The position numbers and the translations under genes are program-made. The notes below the pieces were generated by a model, which did no database searches, was not told the DNA's origin, and saw only the letters and a program-made list of their open reading frames with translations. A DNA stretch of 64,000 nt, from positions 26,810,867-26,874,866 of the forward strand of contig OZ007579.1 in assembly GCA_963931925.1 (NCBI GenBank), written 5' to 3'. This DNA is from Onchidella celtica (lineage: Eukaryota > Mollusca > Gastropoda > Systellommatophora > Onchidiidae). Below are positions 47,863-57,496 of the stretch, piece by piece. Numbering within the stretch: the first letter of the stretch is position 1; each line of letters opens with the position of its first letter.

Positions 47863-48142
47863 GGTCTGTCTATCTGTCTGTCTATCTGTCCACCTGTCTG
47901 TCTATATATCTATCTATCTATTTACCTATCTATCGATCTATCTGTCTATCTATCTATCTATCTATTCATCTATCTATCTACTTAAGACAATAAAGATATT
48001 TACCCATCCATCCATACACATCTATCCACATGTCTTCCAGGGAAGTGTGATGGATGACTGCTGCGTCACTGAGTTTTTCCCACTTTGCTCACAATGTCAA
48101 CTGGCCAGAGAGGTGAAGCACATGCGCATGCGGAGATGCTAA
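46277..48142 (+). CDS. PLAC8/cornifelin-family Cys-rich protein (three exons, 5' exon missing)
   Basis: Exons 46277-46553, 47485-47624 and 48041-48142 join in frame (phases 1 and 0) with consensus sites: acceptor TTTTTCCTGCAG, donors GTAAGT and GTAAAG, acceptors TTTTTTTTACAG and GTCTTCCAG; TAA at 48140-48142. The visible product is about 172 residues. The first 80 are Pro/Gln/Tyr-rich with [10 protein letters not shown] repeats, then a PLAC8 domain: [10 protein letters not shown], a Cys cluster FCALCCFG at the exon 1-2 junction, [11 protein letters not shown], the conserved [13 protein letters not shown] turn, then DDCC and QCQLARE near the end. PLAC8 proteins are small membrane-associated Cys-rich proteins; some plant and animal members act in cell size, metal handling or immune cells. 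The specific role here is unknown. The start exon lies upstream and was not found. Confidence 0.88.
46821..46845. repeat. (TA)n in intron 1 of the PLAC8-like gene
   Basis: Short TATATA run. Confidence 0.85.
47777..47985. repeat. (CTAT)n microsatellite in intron 2 of the PLAC8-like gene
   Basis: About 50 CTAT/CTGT units ending 55 bases before the exon 3 acceptor at 48040. Confidence 0.96.
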
Positions 48143-48387
48143 GGAACGTTGCCCAGTCAACATCAGTAACAGCAGGACCAATACATTTAATGCCAACCGT
48201 TCAGGATAATTAGGCTATTTGTAATACCTTAGGTAAAATATAGAATTTTCCAACAGCACTTTGAAACAGGAATTTTGGAGGTTGGAGCTCCCTGCTTACC
48301 TACCTACCTTACCTACCTGCCTACACCTATCTACCTAGACACATTCCTTCCTTCCAATCTTTCTACTTGTCTTCCTATTACTAATTG

Positions 48388-48419
<32 letters not shown>

Positions 48420-48536
48420 GTCTATCTATCTATCTATCTATCTACCTATCTATCTATCGGTCTGTTGGTCGGTCTGCCTGTCTGTCTGTCTGTCTATCTG
48501 TGTATCTATCTATCGATCTGTCTATCTATCTATTTG

Positions 48537-48572
<36 letters not shown>

Positions 48573-48768
48573 ATCTAATCCATTCTAATTTAATCTAATC
48601 TTAAGTTGGTTGCTAGGTTGATGGAACCAAACCAGGAACCAACTAACCAACTAATCAACCAAACCCTTCCCCTCCCCTGCCCCCAATCAACACCCCCCCC
48701 CCCTCAGCAGTTTGTATGCGGAAAACTTCAACTTCAAGGTGGCGGACAACTATAGGGCCTACAATAAA
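48143..48768 (+). other. Candidate 3' untranslated region of the PLAC8-like gene
   Basis: Downstream of the stop. Contains CTAC- and CTAT-type repeats. The first AATAAA on this strand is at 48763-48768. The 3' end is a guess. Confidence 0.35.
48388..48575. repeat. (CTAT)n microsatellite, second
   Basis: Similar composition to 47777-47985, with GGTCTGTTGGTCGGTC and CTGTCTGT interruptions. Confidence 0.96.
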
Positions 48769-49202
48769 AAATGGCCATAGAGTAAAACCTTTAATAAGAA
48801 GAATTAACCTTTCCACCCCCCCCCTCCGACCCACCCACCCCGCCCTGTCCTCTTAGTATATCTTTCTATTGCTTAAAACAGGCAATTGGAAGGGCAAACT
48901 GCTAAATCAAAATTGATACAGAATGAATTGTTTGTATGCGCTGTGGTTATATTTTCCTATAGCATTATACAGCAACATTGCTTTATTGTTAAAAATGGTA
49001 TGTATCGAAGAAGAAATGTCTTCCTTTTGCCCCAGTTTCAACAGTTACCAACTCTATGAAAACTATTCTGTATACATCAGAGATATTGAAATTGAATGGA
49101 AGGAGGAAGAGACTGGATGTTTGGCGTTTTACGTTAATTTCATTTCGTGTCAAGGTATTATTTCTTGTTTTGTGTTTGTTAACGTACGTTTTTACTTTTC
49201 TT

Positions 49203-49218
49203 GTGTGTGTGTGTGTGT

Positions 49219-49259
<41 letters not shown>
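49203..49259. repeat. (GT)n microsatellite
   Basis: Nearly pure GT with one GAGT interruption. Confidence 0.95.
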
Positions 49260-49262
<3 letters not shown>

Positions 49263-49299
49263 ACATGTCAGACCGTCACTGTTATTCCACAAGTACGTA

Positions 49300-49680
49300 A
49301 GTAATTTTTGTGTGTGTGTGTTTTGAGCTGAAATGCTCACGGTAATCAAAATATCACGTTGCACCGTTTAGCAGTTACATTGTTTTGTTTTGTTGACATA
49401 TTATGAGTTTTTAAACGAAAACCCACATCCATGTAAATCACTATTTCACTAATTTCAGGCTGTTGTTAGGGGAGCGAAGTCTAATTACAAAGCAAATACA
49501 GAAAATACTGAGTTGTGTTCACTGTTCAGCTAGAGCTTACTATGTGAAACACTACGCTCCCCTAACTACAGCTAATACTATAATATTCGAAGTAAACAGT
49601 TTTCTTTGAGTTAAAAAAAAACAATAACGCACCAAAACATGTCTTAGGCAACTGTGGAATGACCATGGCGAGAAGTAAAT
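49300..49680 (-). mobile_element. MITE family M1, copy 2
   Basis: Reverse-orientation copy of the 33679-34264 family, including GTTTAAACG-type AAACGAAAACCCACATCC, CTGTTGTTAGGGGAGCG (49460) paired with CGCTCCCCTAACTACAG (49571), and CTTAGGCAACTGTGG. Shorter than copy 1. Its left end abuts a (GT)n tract. Confidence 0.75.
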
Positions 49681-49684
49681 TCTC

Positions 49685-50995
49685 TTCGGGATCAATAAAG
49701 TATATATAATAATATAATATGTACTCTATTCTATGCTATGCTACAATGACATTAATTTATCTCTTGGATACACTACCGTATGATTAGTTTATCTCAAACG
49801 GGGGCGTAATTACTCAGAAAGCAAAATAGTAGTAATTTATCCATTATCTCCCTTGGAGAACTGACATTATTTTTACTTGATTGAGAAAATAAATAATTAT
49901 ATTATATTGGAGTCCTCGATTTGCTGACCATAGAATACAGACCCAATTCCAACACTGGCCCTGACTACTCGTAACAACAAAATATTGCCAACAACATTTT
50001 CTTTGGGCGCCCTGCTTTATCGAAAGTGATTTAGCTTATACCTATTTAGTGTGGGATTTTAAGATACATTCCGACCGTCTCAACCTCATTCAAGACACAC
50101 CCTTCTCTGGGCCAGCCCAACATAGGCTATTAATTACTATAAAAGTATAATACAAACACATCCGATTGATGCAGGGTGACGGCCCTGAACATGTACCATA
50201 ACTATAATCTAATATATCGGTATATCTAATTAATATATAATTATAATTCATTAGATTCTCGACCTTTGAACGCAAAAGGCCACCCACAGTAACCAAATTA
50301 ATTTTGCACGTAGGTTTCAAATACCATGGAGAGTGCAGCGAAGCATGGATTTTTTCTGTTGCTTTTGTTTTTCCAATTTTTTTATGAGTTTGTTTTGTGT
50401 AGGTGACTGATCGCCCCCGATCCTTTTTTTTTTTTTCATAAGCACATGACCCTTGCTGTGAACATTTCCTTAGTCGTGTGTAGGTCACTGCTGTCAGCTG
50501 ATTTAAATTATTCACCGTGCTCACGACTTGCGACTAAAATCAGAACTCAGAAATACCAATGTAGGGAGGGTAGAAAGTGACGGACGGGGCAATGGTTGGG
50601 AGGGGGGGGGGGTCTTGTGCGGCTTTTAAGCTTGTATAATCCAAAGCGGAAGAGGCTGCCGTTCACATTAGTAGTTATAATTATCACTTCGATCTAGTGG
50701 CAGTAGATGAGTAAATTTTGAAACTTGTCGGTTTTCATAAAAAATAAAAAAGCTTAGAGTAGATTGAGATTTCTGGCATCCTATTTCTTTTTAAAGAAAA
50801 TTTTCTTTAAGAATAATACGAAAATTTCACTACGATCCATAGATCGGTTCAGGAACTCGATCTAATCTGAAGTCGGCTGTTCCATCTTAATCTTATGCTT
50901 AACCTTGTATGTAAAAAGCAAGGACCGAGTTTGTTCAGACTTATTTAATGTTTTGTTTGTTAGTCAGTTACTAGTTTATTGTAGTGATAGATTAC
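49685..50995. other. Non-coding stretch
   Basis: AT-rich. A 144-codon minus ORF (50524 to 50090) has no family features and includes a Lys run from poly-T. Confidence 0.5.
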
Positions 50996-51011
50996 TGTTG
51001 ATGGTCCATGC

Positions 51012-51371
51012 CACAGACTAATAAATTAACCAGACTGGAAATATGAGCTTCGGCTGTCTTGTTTTTTACGGAATTTCCCGAGCGACGACTGTATAACCAA
51101 CATGGCCGCCGCTCGGGAAATTCCGATTCTAGTTCTATCTGCAGTAGAAATTTCTTTTTATTTGTCAAGATTGGTTGTACATGTATTAATTTCTTGGTGC
51201 GGAACCAAACTTCCGCGTTCAGTAGGCGCGCCAAAATGGTATCATTCAAAAGTGTAACTATGCTGAAGCGTCGGTCGCTATCACCTATTATGGCGGATGG
51301 TTCATGACCTTTCGCTGTTTTGTGACGTCACACAATGGGATCATCCAGTCTGGGTATTTTATTAGTCTGTG
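51012..51371 (-). mobile_element. MITE family M2, complete copy with 8-bp target duplication
   Basis: 360 bases bounded by inverted repeats of about 28 bases that open CACAGACTAATAAA. Flanks are GTCCATGC (51004-51011) and GTCCATAC (51372-51379), 7 of 8 identical. An 8-bp duplication fits hAT-type and some other DNA transposons. An inner palindrome TTTCCCGAGCGACG versus CGCTCGGGAAAT lies near 51070-51120. No ORF of its own. Confidence 0.85.
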
Positions 51372-51984
51372 GTCCATACTGACTATAGTGACATAGGTAG
51401 AAAGCTTCCTTTCACCTGCAAAAATATAGCCACTCCGTTATTGCCCATAATTATTAATCAAACGATTGTCATACGTAACCTTATTTGTCAATGTGTATAG
51501 AGGTTTATTTTTATACAAAATAGCAGCTAGAATTTTTCGTCTGTCCCATTTCCTTTGGTTTACAAACTTCACTAAATATTGTAGCTGATATAGAGGACCT
51601 ACAAGTACCAGCTGTCATTTTTTTTTTTTAAAGTTGTTGTTACGTGACGGTGATGATATTCAAATATATTTGATACAGTCTGTGAATGTTTAAGGCACTT
51701 TATGTCCTGTTATAAGAATAGATCTTTAGTTTTGAATAATTTGGGTGGTCTTATCTTTGAAGTAATTAAGTTCATTGATTTTGTAAAAATGTTTTCGAAA
51801 ATGTCTAAAATTTCATTTTTTGCCTTTCTTTAAAAAATTTGCAACATTTGCTCCGAAGTCGCTTTTGTGCTAATAAAAACTATGTATTTATAATGTTTGA
51901 ATTCTCCCATAGAAATTGAGTTTGTTACTTATTATAGAGACTGTTCTGTCAAAGCTGAATGTCTTGTGATGTTTCTTAAATCAC

Positions 51985-52900
51985 AGCTCACCGAAAAGGG
52001 TTTCTGGCACATGACGAAATGAAGTGTAAAGACTAAAAATTAAAAATTGCATTTCTTTAATTTTGAAGCTATAACAATAAATTTGGTTCCAGAATGTTCA
52101 GAACTAAAAGTTCTATTTCAATGAAAATGAAATAACTTTAGAAATCTTCATGTTGAAAAATCGGTGTAGATTACCGACTTAAATTACTACTCACCGAAAA
52201 TGGCTTCTAGTCATATCTCGAAATGAGTTATTGCCAATTAAAATATTGCATTAAGTTTAACTTCTTTAACTTTGAAGATATTAATAATCATAGGATCAAA
52301 ATGTTCAGAATAAAAAGTTCTATTCAATGAAAGTGAAATGACTATTAACTTTCTAGTAATCTCCATTTCGAAAAATCAGTTATAGTTATTTAATTACTTT
52401 ACTTAAACCTTTGAAGCCTGAGTAGGGCATAGGTCGTCCACCAAGGTCCTCCACCTTGCTCTGTCTTGGGCTGTGACATCAATCTGGCCCCACGAGAGTC
52501 CTAGCATTTTTGTTTCGTTTGCAATTGATCTTTGCCATGTTGTCTTGGGACGCCCGAGGTTTCGTATGCCTGGCCTGGTGAACGATGCTGGCTTGGGGTT
52601 TTTGGAGTGTATGTCCAAGCCATCCCTACTTTTCCCCTGTTGATTTGGATTGGGTTTAGATTACCTACTTAAAATGAACAAAATCAACTTACTGCTCACC
52701 GAAGATGTCTTTGGCCATCTTATGAAATCAGGTGAATTTTAAAAAAAAACAAAAAAACATTGCATAACTTCATTAATTTTGAAGAAAGTTTTTAGTATAT
52801 ATATTGATAATGTTGGTACCGAAATGTTTAGAATAAACGTTCGATACAAAGAAATAACTTTAAGAAATCTTATTTTGAAATATCAGTTTGGAGTACCTAA
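51985..52900. repeat. About 204-bp tandem repeat interrupted by a LINE tail
   Basis: Units begin at CACCGAAAA near 51989 and 52193 and, after the insertion, near 52697. Shared order: CACCGAARATG, a CATCTYRYGAAATGA block, AACTTCWTTAATTTTGAAG, ATGTTCAGAA, AAGTTCTAT, GAAATAACTTTA, then GAAAAATCRGT. The 52393-52660 insertion separates units 2 and 3. Confidence 0.75.
52403..52618 (-). pseudogene. LINE ORF2 C-terminal fragment
   Basis: A 71-codon frame with the closing pattern of non-LTR retrotransposon ORF2 proteins: GRPKTTWQRSIANE followed by AQDRARWRTLVDDLC and a stop soon after. The RT palm is absent, so this is a 5'-truncated insertion. It is a different family from the tail at 26583-26753. 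Confidence 0.72.
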
Positions 52901-53056
52901 TCGAACTCATATTTTCTAGTTTGTTCTCTTAAATCAAATGTATTCGTGTGTCTGCTGAGGCAAAACTGCAGGTTGAGTCTTTCGCCTGTGTGTTTAAAAG
53001 CCCTCGAAATTATAGTTGGCTGCATACCTTATCTCTGCTTGAAGAATTATTTTTTA

Positions 53057-53240
53057 AGGGCCACCATTATCGGCAAGGTGCCTTGCGAATCCAAGGTACA
53101 AGCGTTATCCCCTGCGATAGACTAGCGTCCTGTCCAGGGGGTGATCTTGTATCATCTGCTGAGCTTAACGCTACAGAAACTGGGATAAGCTCCGGCTCTA
53201 TGGGCCGTAAGGCCTTGAAGGAACTTTACTTTTTTATATA
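53057..53240 (+). mobile_element. Left terminal repeat of a MULE-like region, followed by SINE/LINE-tail-like DNA
   Basis: GGCCACCATTATCGGCAAGG then TGCCTTGCGAATCCAAGG and TACAAGCGTTATC matches, inverted, the right end at 54310-54361. The following 53108-53230 contains TAGACTAGCGTCCTGTCC and GGGATAAGCTCCGGCTC, phrases I associate with retroposon tails, but I cannot assign a family. Confidence 0.6.
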
Positions 53241-53289
53241 ATGTATAAAATGAACAATTATTGTTTCAATAACAGATCAAGTGACTTAC

Positions 53290-54174
53290 GTATTTTGTCG
53301 ATAAGCTGCATCACTTGCTCCTCCTCGGTCCTTCCATCTCGGTAGGCTTCTTTCAGGCGGTGCTTCAAGTTGCTGAGATCTTGGCTTGTTGTGAAGGCCT
53401 GGCCCCTGGCTTTCAGGTATTCTCTGATCGGACCTGATGTGACGCCCTTCATTAACAGTTGTCCCACAACTTCTTCCTCCTCCTTTGGCACCCTCCGATT
53501 CTCAGGATAACGTTGGTATTGAAGAGGATGAAGTGGATGTGTGTGTTCCTCCGCCAACGCCTCCACCACCAACTGTTCACTTTCCCTGTCTGCAATCACC
53601 TTCAGGTGGGCTTGACATTTCAAGGCGAAGGTTCTGCAATCATAAACAGAATAATCCATGGTGAGCTGAGCAATGGATTACTAAGTACTAAGAATAGTGA
53701 ATAAAGTTGATAGAATCATGTGCTTATTTCAACGGCAGCAAAAAAAAAAAAATGAATAAGCAGACATTTTTTGAGGGCATATATATATATGGCCACCATT
53801 ATCGGCATCTCAATTTCGACAAAAAATTCATTTTCTAACTATCTCAGTTCAGCTCCGTGAGACTTCCGCCTGGTTTTCCTAGTCCACCACACATATGTAT
53901 ATATAAAACTAAAAGCTTACTTTTGATTTGGTCGCTGTCCCTGGCCTTTCTTCTTGCCAGCCTTGTTGGTAGAACCATGCTTACATTGATAAGTAATGTA
54001 TCTCTACTCCAATCTCTCTGACAGAGACTTGAGGTTCGTCTTCTTGTTGGCACTTTGGATCTTTTGGCTGTCGACTTTGCATAACTTTACATACTTGGCA
54101 TCGCAATATGCATGGAAACACTTCTGAAATTCTTCGTACGAATCGAATCTCATTCCCTTCTCTAGCTTCGCCAT
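53290..54174 (-). pseudogene. FAR1/ZSWIM3-type DNA-binding domain, two exons, in-frame stop in exon 1
   Basis: Exon 1 (54174 to 53921) starts at ATG and ends at donor GTAAGC; exon 2 (53633 to 53290) has acceptor TTATGATTGCAG and donor GTAAGTCAC; phase 2 matches exactly. The joined frame shows the N-terminal pattern of ZSWIM3-like and MULE-derived proteins: FDSYEEFQKCFHAYC, YQCKHGS, a basic GKKKGQGQRPNQ across the junction, LKCQAHLKVI, EEHTHP, QRYPENRRV and DLSNLKHRL. The basic and CxC..H..H residues would fold a zinc-binding DNA-recognition domain. A TAG at 54004-54006 interrupts the frame where family members usually continue. Downstream transposase-like and SWIM exons were not found. Could also be a base-call error in a functional gene. 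Confidence 0.62.
53791..53807 (+). repeat. Broken terminal-repeat copy in the ZSWIM-like intron
   Basis: GGCCACCATTATCGGC matches the outer 16 bases of the 53057 terminal repeat, then diverges. Confidence 0.6.
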
Positions 54175-54204
54175 CGTGGAAAACGCGCGTAAACCACAGG
54201 AAGT

Positions 54205-54361
54205 TGGAATGGCCCGGGAGGGTGCGTTACTCGCACAGCAATGCGTAACTCGCAAGAATCGGTCCTTGCGGATAACGCGCCCTTGGTAGATGGGCAAGGT
54301 GCCTTGCGATTACGCTTGTACCTTGGGATCCGCAAGGCACCTTGCGGATAATGACCACGTA
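54205..54361 (-). mobile_element. Right terminal inverted repeat with nested palindromes
   Basis: On the minus strand from 54360: GTGGTCATTATCCGCAAGG, then TGCCTTGCGGATCCCAAGG and TACAAGCGTAATC. It contains the perfect palindrome ATCCGCAAGG-TG-CCTTGCGGAT. Variants of GCGTTATC/GATAACGC and CTTGCGG recur inward to about 54205, forming a subterminal repeat zone just upstream of the ATG at 54174. Confidence 0.7.
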
Positions 54362-54454
54362 GCTCTTTATATTGTCAGACAATGTGTCCACTTTCAACAC
54401 TTTCTCCTGGATCTACAGTTTCACGCTTGAGCTTGAGACACATCCATTCATTTG

Positions 54455-54493
54455 AAAAGACAGACAGACAGACGGACGGACGGACGGACGGAC

Positions 54494-54535
<42 letters not shown>

Positions 54536-54582
54536 ACAGACAGGCAGACAGACAGGCAGGCAGACAGACAGACAGACAGATC
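54455..54582. repeat. (GACG)n/(GGCA)n/(GACA)n compound microsatellite
   Basis: Three adjacent tetranucleotide runs that differ by single bases, suggesting one array mutated and spread in blocks. Confidence 0.95.
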
Positions 54583-54584
54583 AC

Positions 54585-55455
54585 TTGCAAAGAACAAACA
54601 ACACCATTTAAATTAAACAGTAGAAGTGCACTCAAGATCCTCAAACAATTAAAATGAAGTTAGACCATTGTATTTTTATTCATGGGCACTTTAGCTTGGC
54701 AGTACAAAACAGAGCAAATTTAATGCTCCAATACAAATGTAATAATTATGGAGTGACCAATGGCACTTCTAGAAATGTAGTACAAAAGCGCATACTGAAG
54801 CAATACACATTTGGAAAAAACAATAATTTAAGACCAAAACTGCATGACCCAAAGTTTAATAACATACTGAAATTTAAAAGAAAGATTGAAAATGATCATG
54901 ACTGACTCAGAACTAACATTCAAATGGTTTAATTTAATACTAATTTCTATATTTTCATTTAAAATTTAGTTTTCGTTTTAGAATGTACGTGTACATAGTT
55001 CACCTTCCCAATTATCTGTTAGAGAGCTCTTTTCCATGGCTGTACTAAACTTATGATTAATTCAAATCCATTTTGATTTTTCTGAAGTCTTGACTCAAAT
55101 GCCTGTGAGAGATTTTGTTTACTGTAACGTATATATGTTACCGTCATCAACCGTAATCAGGCATAACTGGTAATGACTGGTTTTTTTAGCCATTACCAGT
55201 AAAGACTGATTCAGTCAGTGGTTACGAGTAATGACTGAAAGTCTTAGGCATTACTAGAATTGACTTGCACATATCGTGAACTGAACTCTTGATGACTAGG
55301 CAGGAGACGTAACTTTTTTTACTGCTTGATGATTAGACATCATGTTGACGGACCATTTTCGGCTATACTTCACAAGGCATGTCACATGTATACTTGAAAA
55401 CAACTCAGCCCGGAAGGGTGCTCTTGTTATTGAGGCCGACTTGCATTCATTCATT
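54585..55455. other. Non-coding stretch
   Basis: A short self-similar patch around TAATGACTGGT...CATTACCAGTAAAGACTG (55160-55260) is a weak inverted or direct repeat. No gene recognised. Confidence 0.45.
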
Positions 55456-55459
55456 CAGA

Positions 55460-55639
55460 AGCTGCCGGCATGGATGAAGCCACAGAAAACCGTTTTATGC
55501 AGGAAATGCAAAAAATTCGCCAAAATGGAGGAAGGCAACTCATGACAAACCTGGAATATCAGGCCAACATAACCGATTTACTGGCAGCCCAAAGCAACAC
55601 TAGTACAAAAAGCCGTCGCCAGTATTACTTGGCAGAAAG
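55460..55639 (+). CDS. Exon resembling the N-terminus of KRBA2-like integrase genes
   Basis: A frame through ATG 55470 reads TENRFMQEMQKIRQNGGRQL, then ITDLLAAQ and KSRRQYYLAER before donor GTAAAT at 55640; without splicing, TAA follows at once. A pyrimidine-rich acceptor (TTCATTCATTCAG, ending 55459) may open it. The pattern of a short helix pair followed by K-S-R-x-Y-Y-L-x-x-R-Y is what I recall upstream of the zinc-finger integrase core in KRBA2-like, Ginger-type transposon genes. Downstream exons are not visible; the second LTR retrotransposon begins 300 bases later at 55939 and may sit in the intron. Function is inferred from pattern only. Confidence 0.42.
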
Positions 55640-55665
55640 GTAAATTTTTCCTCTCTCTTTCTCTC

Positions 55666-55812
55666 AGTCTGTGTGTGTGTGTGTGTGTGTGTGTGCGTTT
55701 GTGTGTGTGTTGCGCGCGTGCAAAACGAATTTTGATCTCTCTGTTGATCATTCAGTCTGTGTTTGTGTGTGTTTCCTTTTGCAACGTATGTGTAACAGAT
55801 TCGCAAAACGAT

Positions 55813-55849
<37 letters not shown>

Positions 55850-55866
55850 TTCTCTTTCTCTCTCTG
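55666..55866. repeat. (GT)n and (CT)n microsatellites
   Basis: (GT)n at 55672-55695 and (CTGT)n then (CT)n at 55815-55866, in the putative intron after the 55460 exon. Confidence 0.9.
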
Positions 55867-55938
55867 TTGATCTTTCCAGACTGCGTTGGATTACGCTGAC
55901 GATAGCTTATGTGTTTCCGTTTGCAACATGTGTGTTAC

Positions 55939-57134
55939 TGTCACAAATCCCAGACTGGGAGATGTAATAATTATAACAGGACAACAATCACGAACGAACA
56001 CGTATAACACTTAACAGGACAACCCATCAGACTCACACATTTATTAAACATAAATATAAAGATAACAGTGCAATTACATACATTATATTATTCAATTTAA
56101 CTGCCGTCCAACGGCCTTCTTTCCCTCAAGCACTCTTCCTCGGGTCCACAACCCGGTAGTTACTTTTAAAGACACTTCGGCCTCAGCCTCTCCACTCAAT
56201 GTCTTAATAACACATTAGTATTTCTTTCGCACCGCAGTCTCTCAATAGCAACTCCCTATGGCAATAACACCTTAGCCTTCCACTAGCACCTCAACATGGC
56301 CATAGCACGTTAATAGTTCAATTCACATTAGTATCTCAATGGCACAGTATATTAATATCACATGTAGTACATCTTAAGAGCACATTAACAATTCGATACA
56401 CATCCCTGTCTGTGGCCAGACTGCCACGACTCATGCGTTCCTCCTGTCCTGCTCGACAGCTTCACTCCACTGGCCTATGCGTAGCCTTCGGCCCTATGCT
56501 GGCCTATCCCCTGTGCTAGTTCGCTTACCGCGGGTGGCGTCTCTGCCCGACCCCGGCACCTACAAGAAGAACATTACATTGGTATAATATCATACCATTC
56601 CTAACCACTTCACCCCTCATTACAAACCATGAAGCGTACACACAATAGTCCACCTTTCACTCACCACACATCTTACGGTAACACACCTCCACCGTACCAC
56701 ACAGCACTCACTCTCGCTACGAATCCATGAACCTAACTTACATCTATCGCTCATGGCGCACATTTCTATACACAGTAATCACTGACTTCTACATTCCTCA
56801 CATATACTTATTTACATCATGGTCATAGGCGAATATAATACATCAATCATCATAATTATAAATCATAGTTCAAGACTGGTAGAGTCATCACTTGAAAACA
56901 CACAACAATCTCCCGACTGCTCTGATCTCACGTCTGTCCCCTGGGACTCCTTAACTTGCATTGATTGTCAGTACAGCGCTCTCGCCTCATTCCGACCCCC
57001 CAACTCACAACATTTCACGCTTTAACGTTAACTAACAGAAGTCAATATAGGTGAGCAGCCTCACTATCCCGTGAGTCAATCCTTCACTTCCATGCCCCCG
57101 TAATCCTTGAATCCCGCTCACTCCACCCGTGACA
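55939..57134 (-). repeat. 3' LTR of the second element (complete)
   Basis: 1196 bases bounded by TGTCAC and GTGACA, a 6-base inverted terminus. On the minus strand it follows the polypurine tract directly. An AATAAA lies at 56045-56040, about 100 bases before the LTR end, fitting the R/U5 end. Confidence 0.92.
56040..56045 (-). terminator. AATAAA polyadenylation signal in the LTR
   Basis: AATAAA on the minus strand. The matching copy in the 5' LTR is at 63193-63188. Confidence 0.55.
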
Positions 57135-57148
57135 TCATCCCCCTCCCC
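57135..57148 (-). promoter_or_regulatory. Polypurine tract of the second element
   Basis: GGGGAGGGGGATGA directly before the LTR start TGTCACGGG. It is preceded by T7. Nearly the same tract precedes the LTR of the first element. Confidence 0.88.
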
Positions 57149-57496
57149 AAAAAAATTAATGCAATTGATTTCCAAATCGCATCAAGATAAATGTCAACGA
57201 GTGAGCGTGAGCGATATCTACGTAAAAATGACCTACTCATGCCCCTAGCACATATGATATATGATACCTAAATCAGAGGAAAACCTGGCGATCAATTTGC
57301 CCTGCACTATGCATATATATATCACATCATCAACAGCTAACTAAACACAATACTTAATACAGAATCAAAACCAATCAACCTATGAACCATTCTTCATATA
57401 ATATTTATAATGTCAATATTTGAAAGTCGACGACTTGTTCACACAGATCCTGTCAATGTTCCTGTCCTCCAATGTATAAGCTCCTGAATTCTTCCC
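57149..57496 (-). other. 3' untranslated region of the second element
   Basis: About 350 bases between the pol stop and the polypurine tract, with no ORF. The first element has about 590. Confidence 0.6.

Noticed and set aside
50090..50524. 144-codon minus ORF
   Set aside because: AT-driven composition, poly-Lys from a T-run, no domain, no splice sites.
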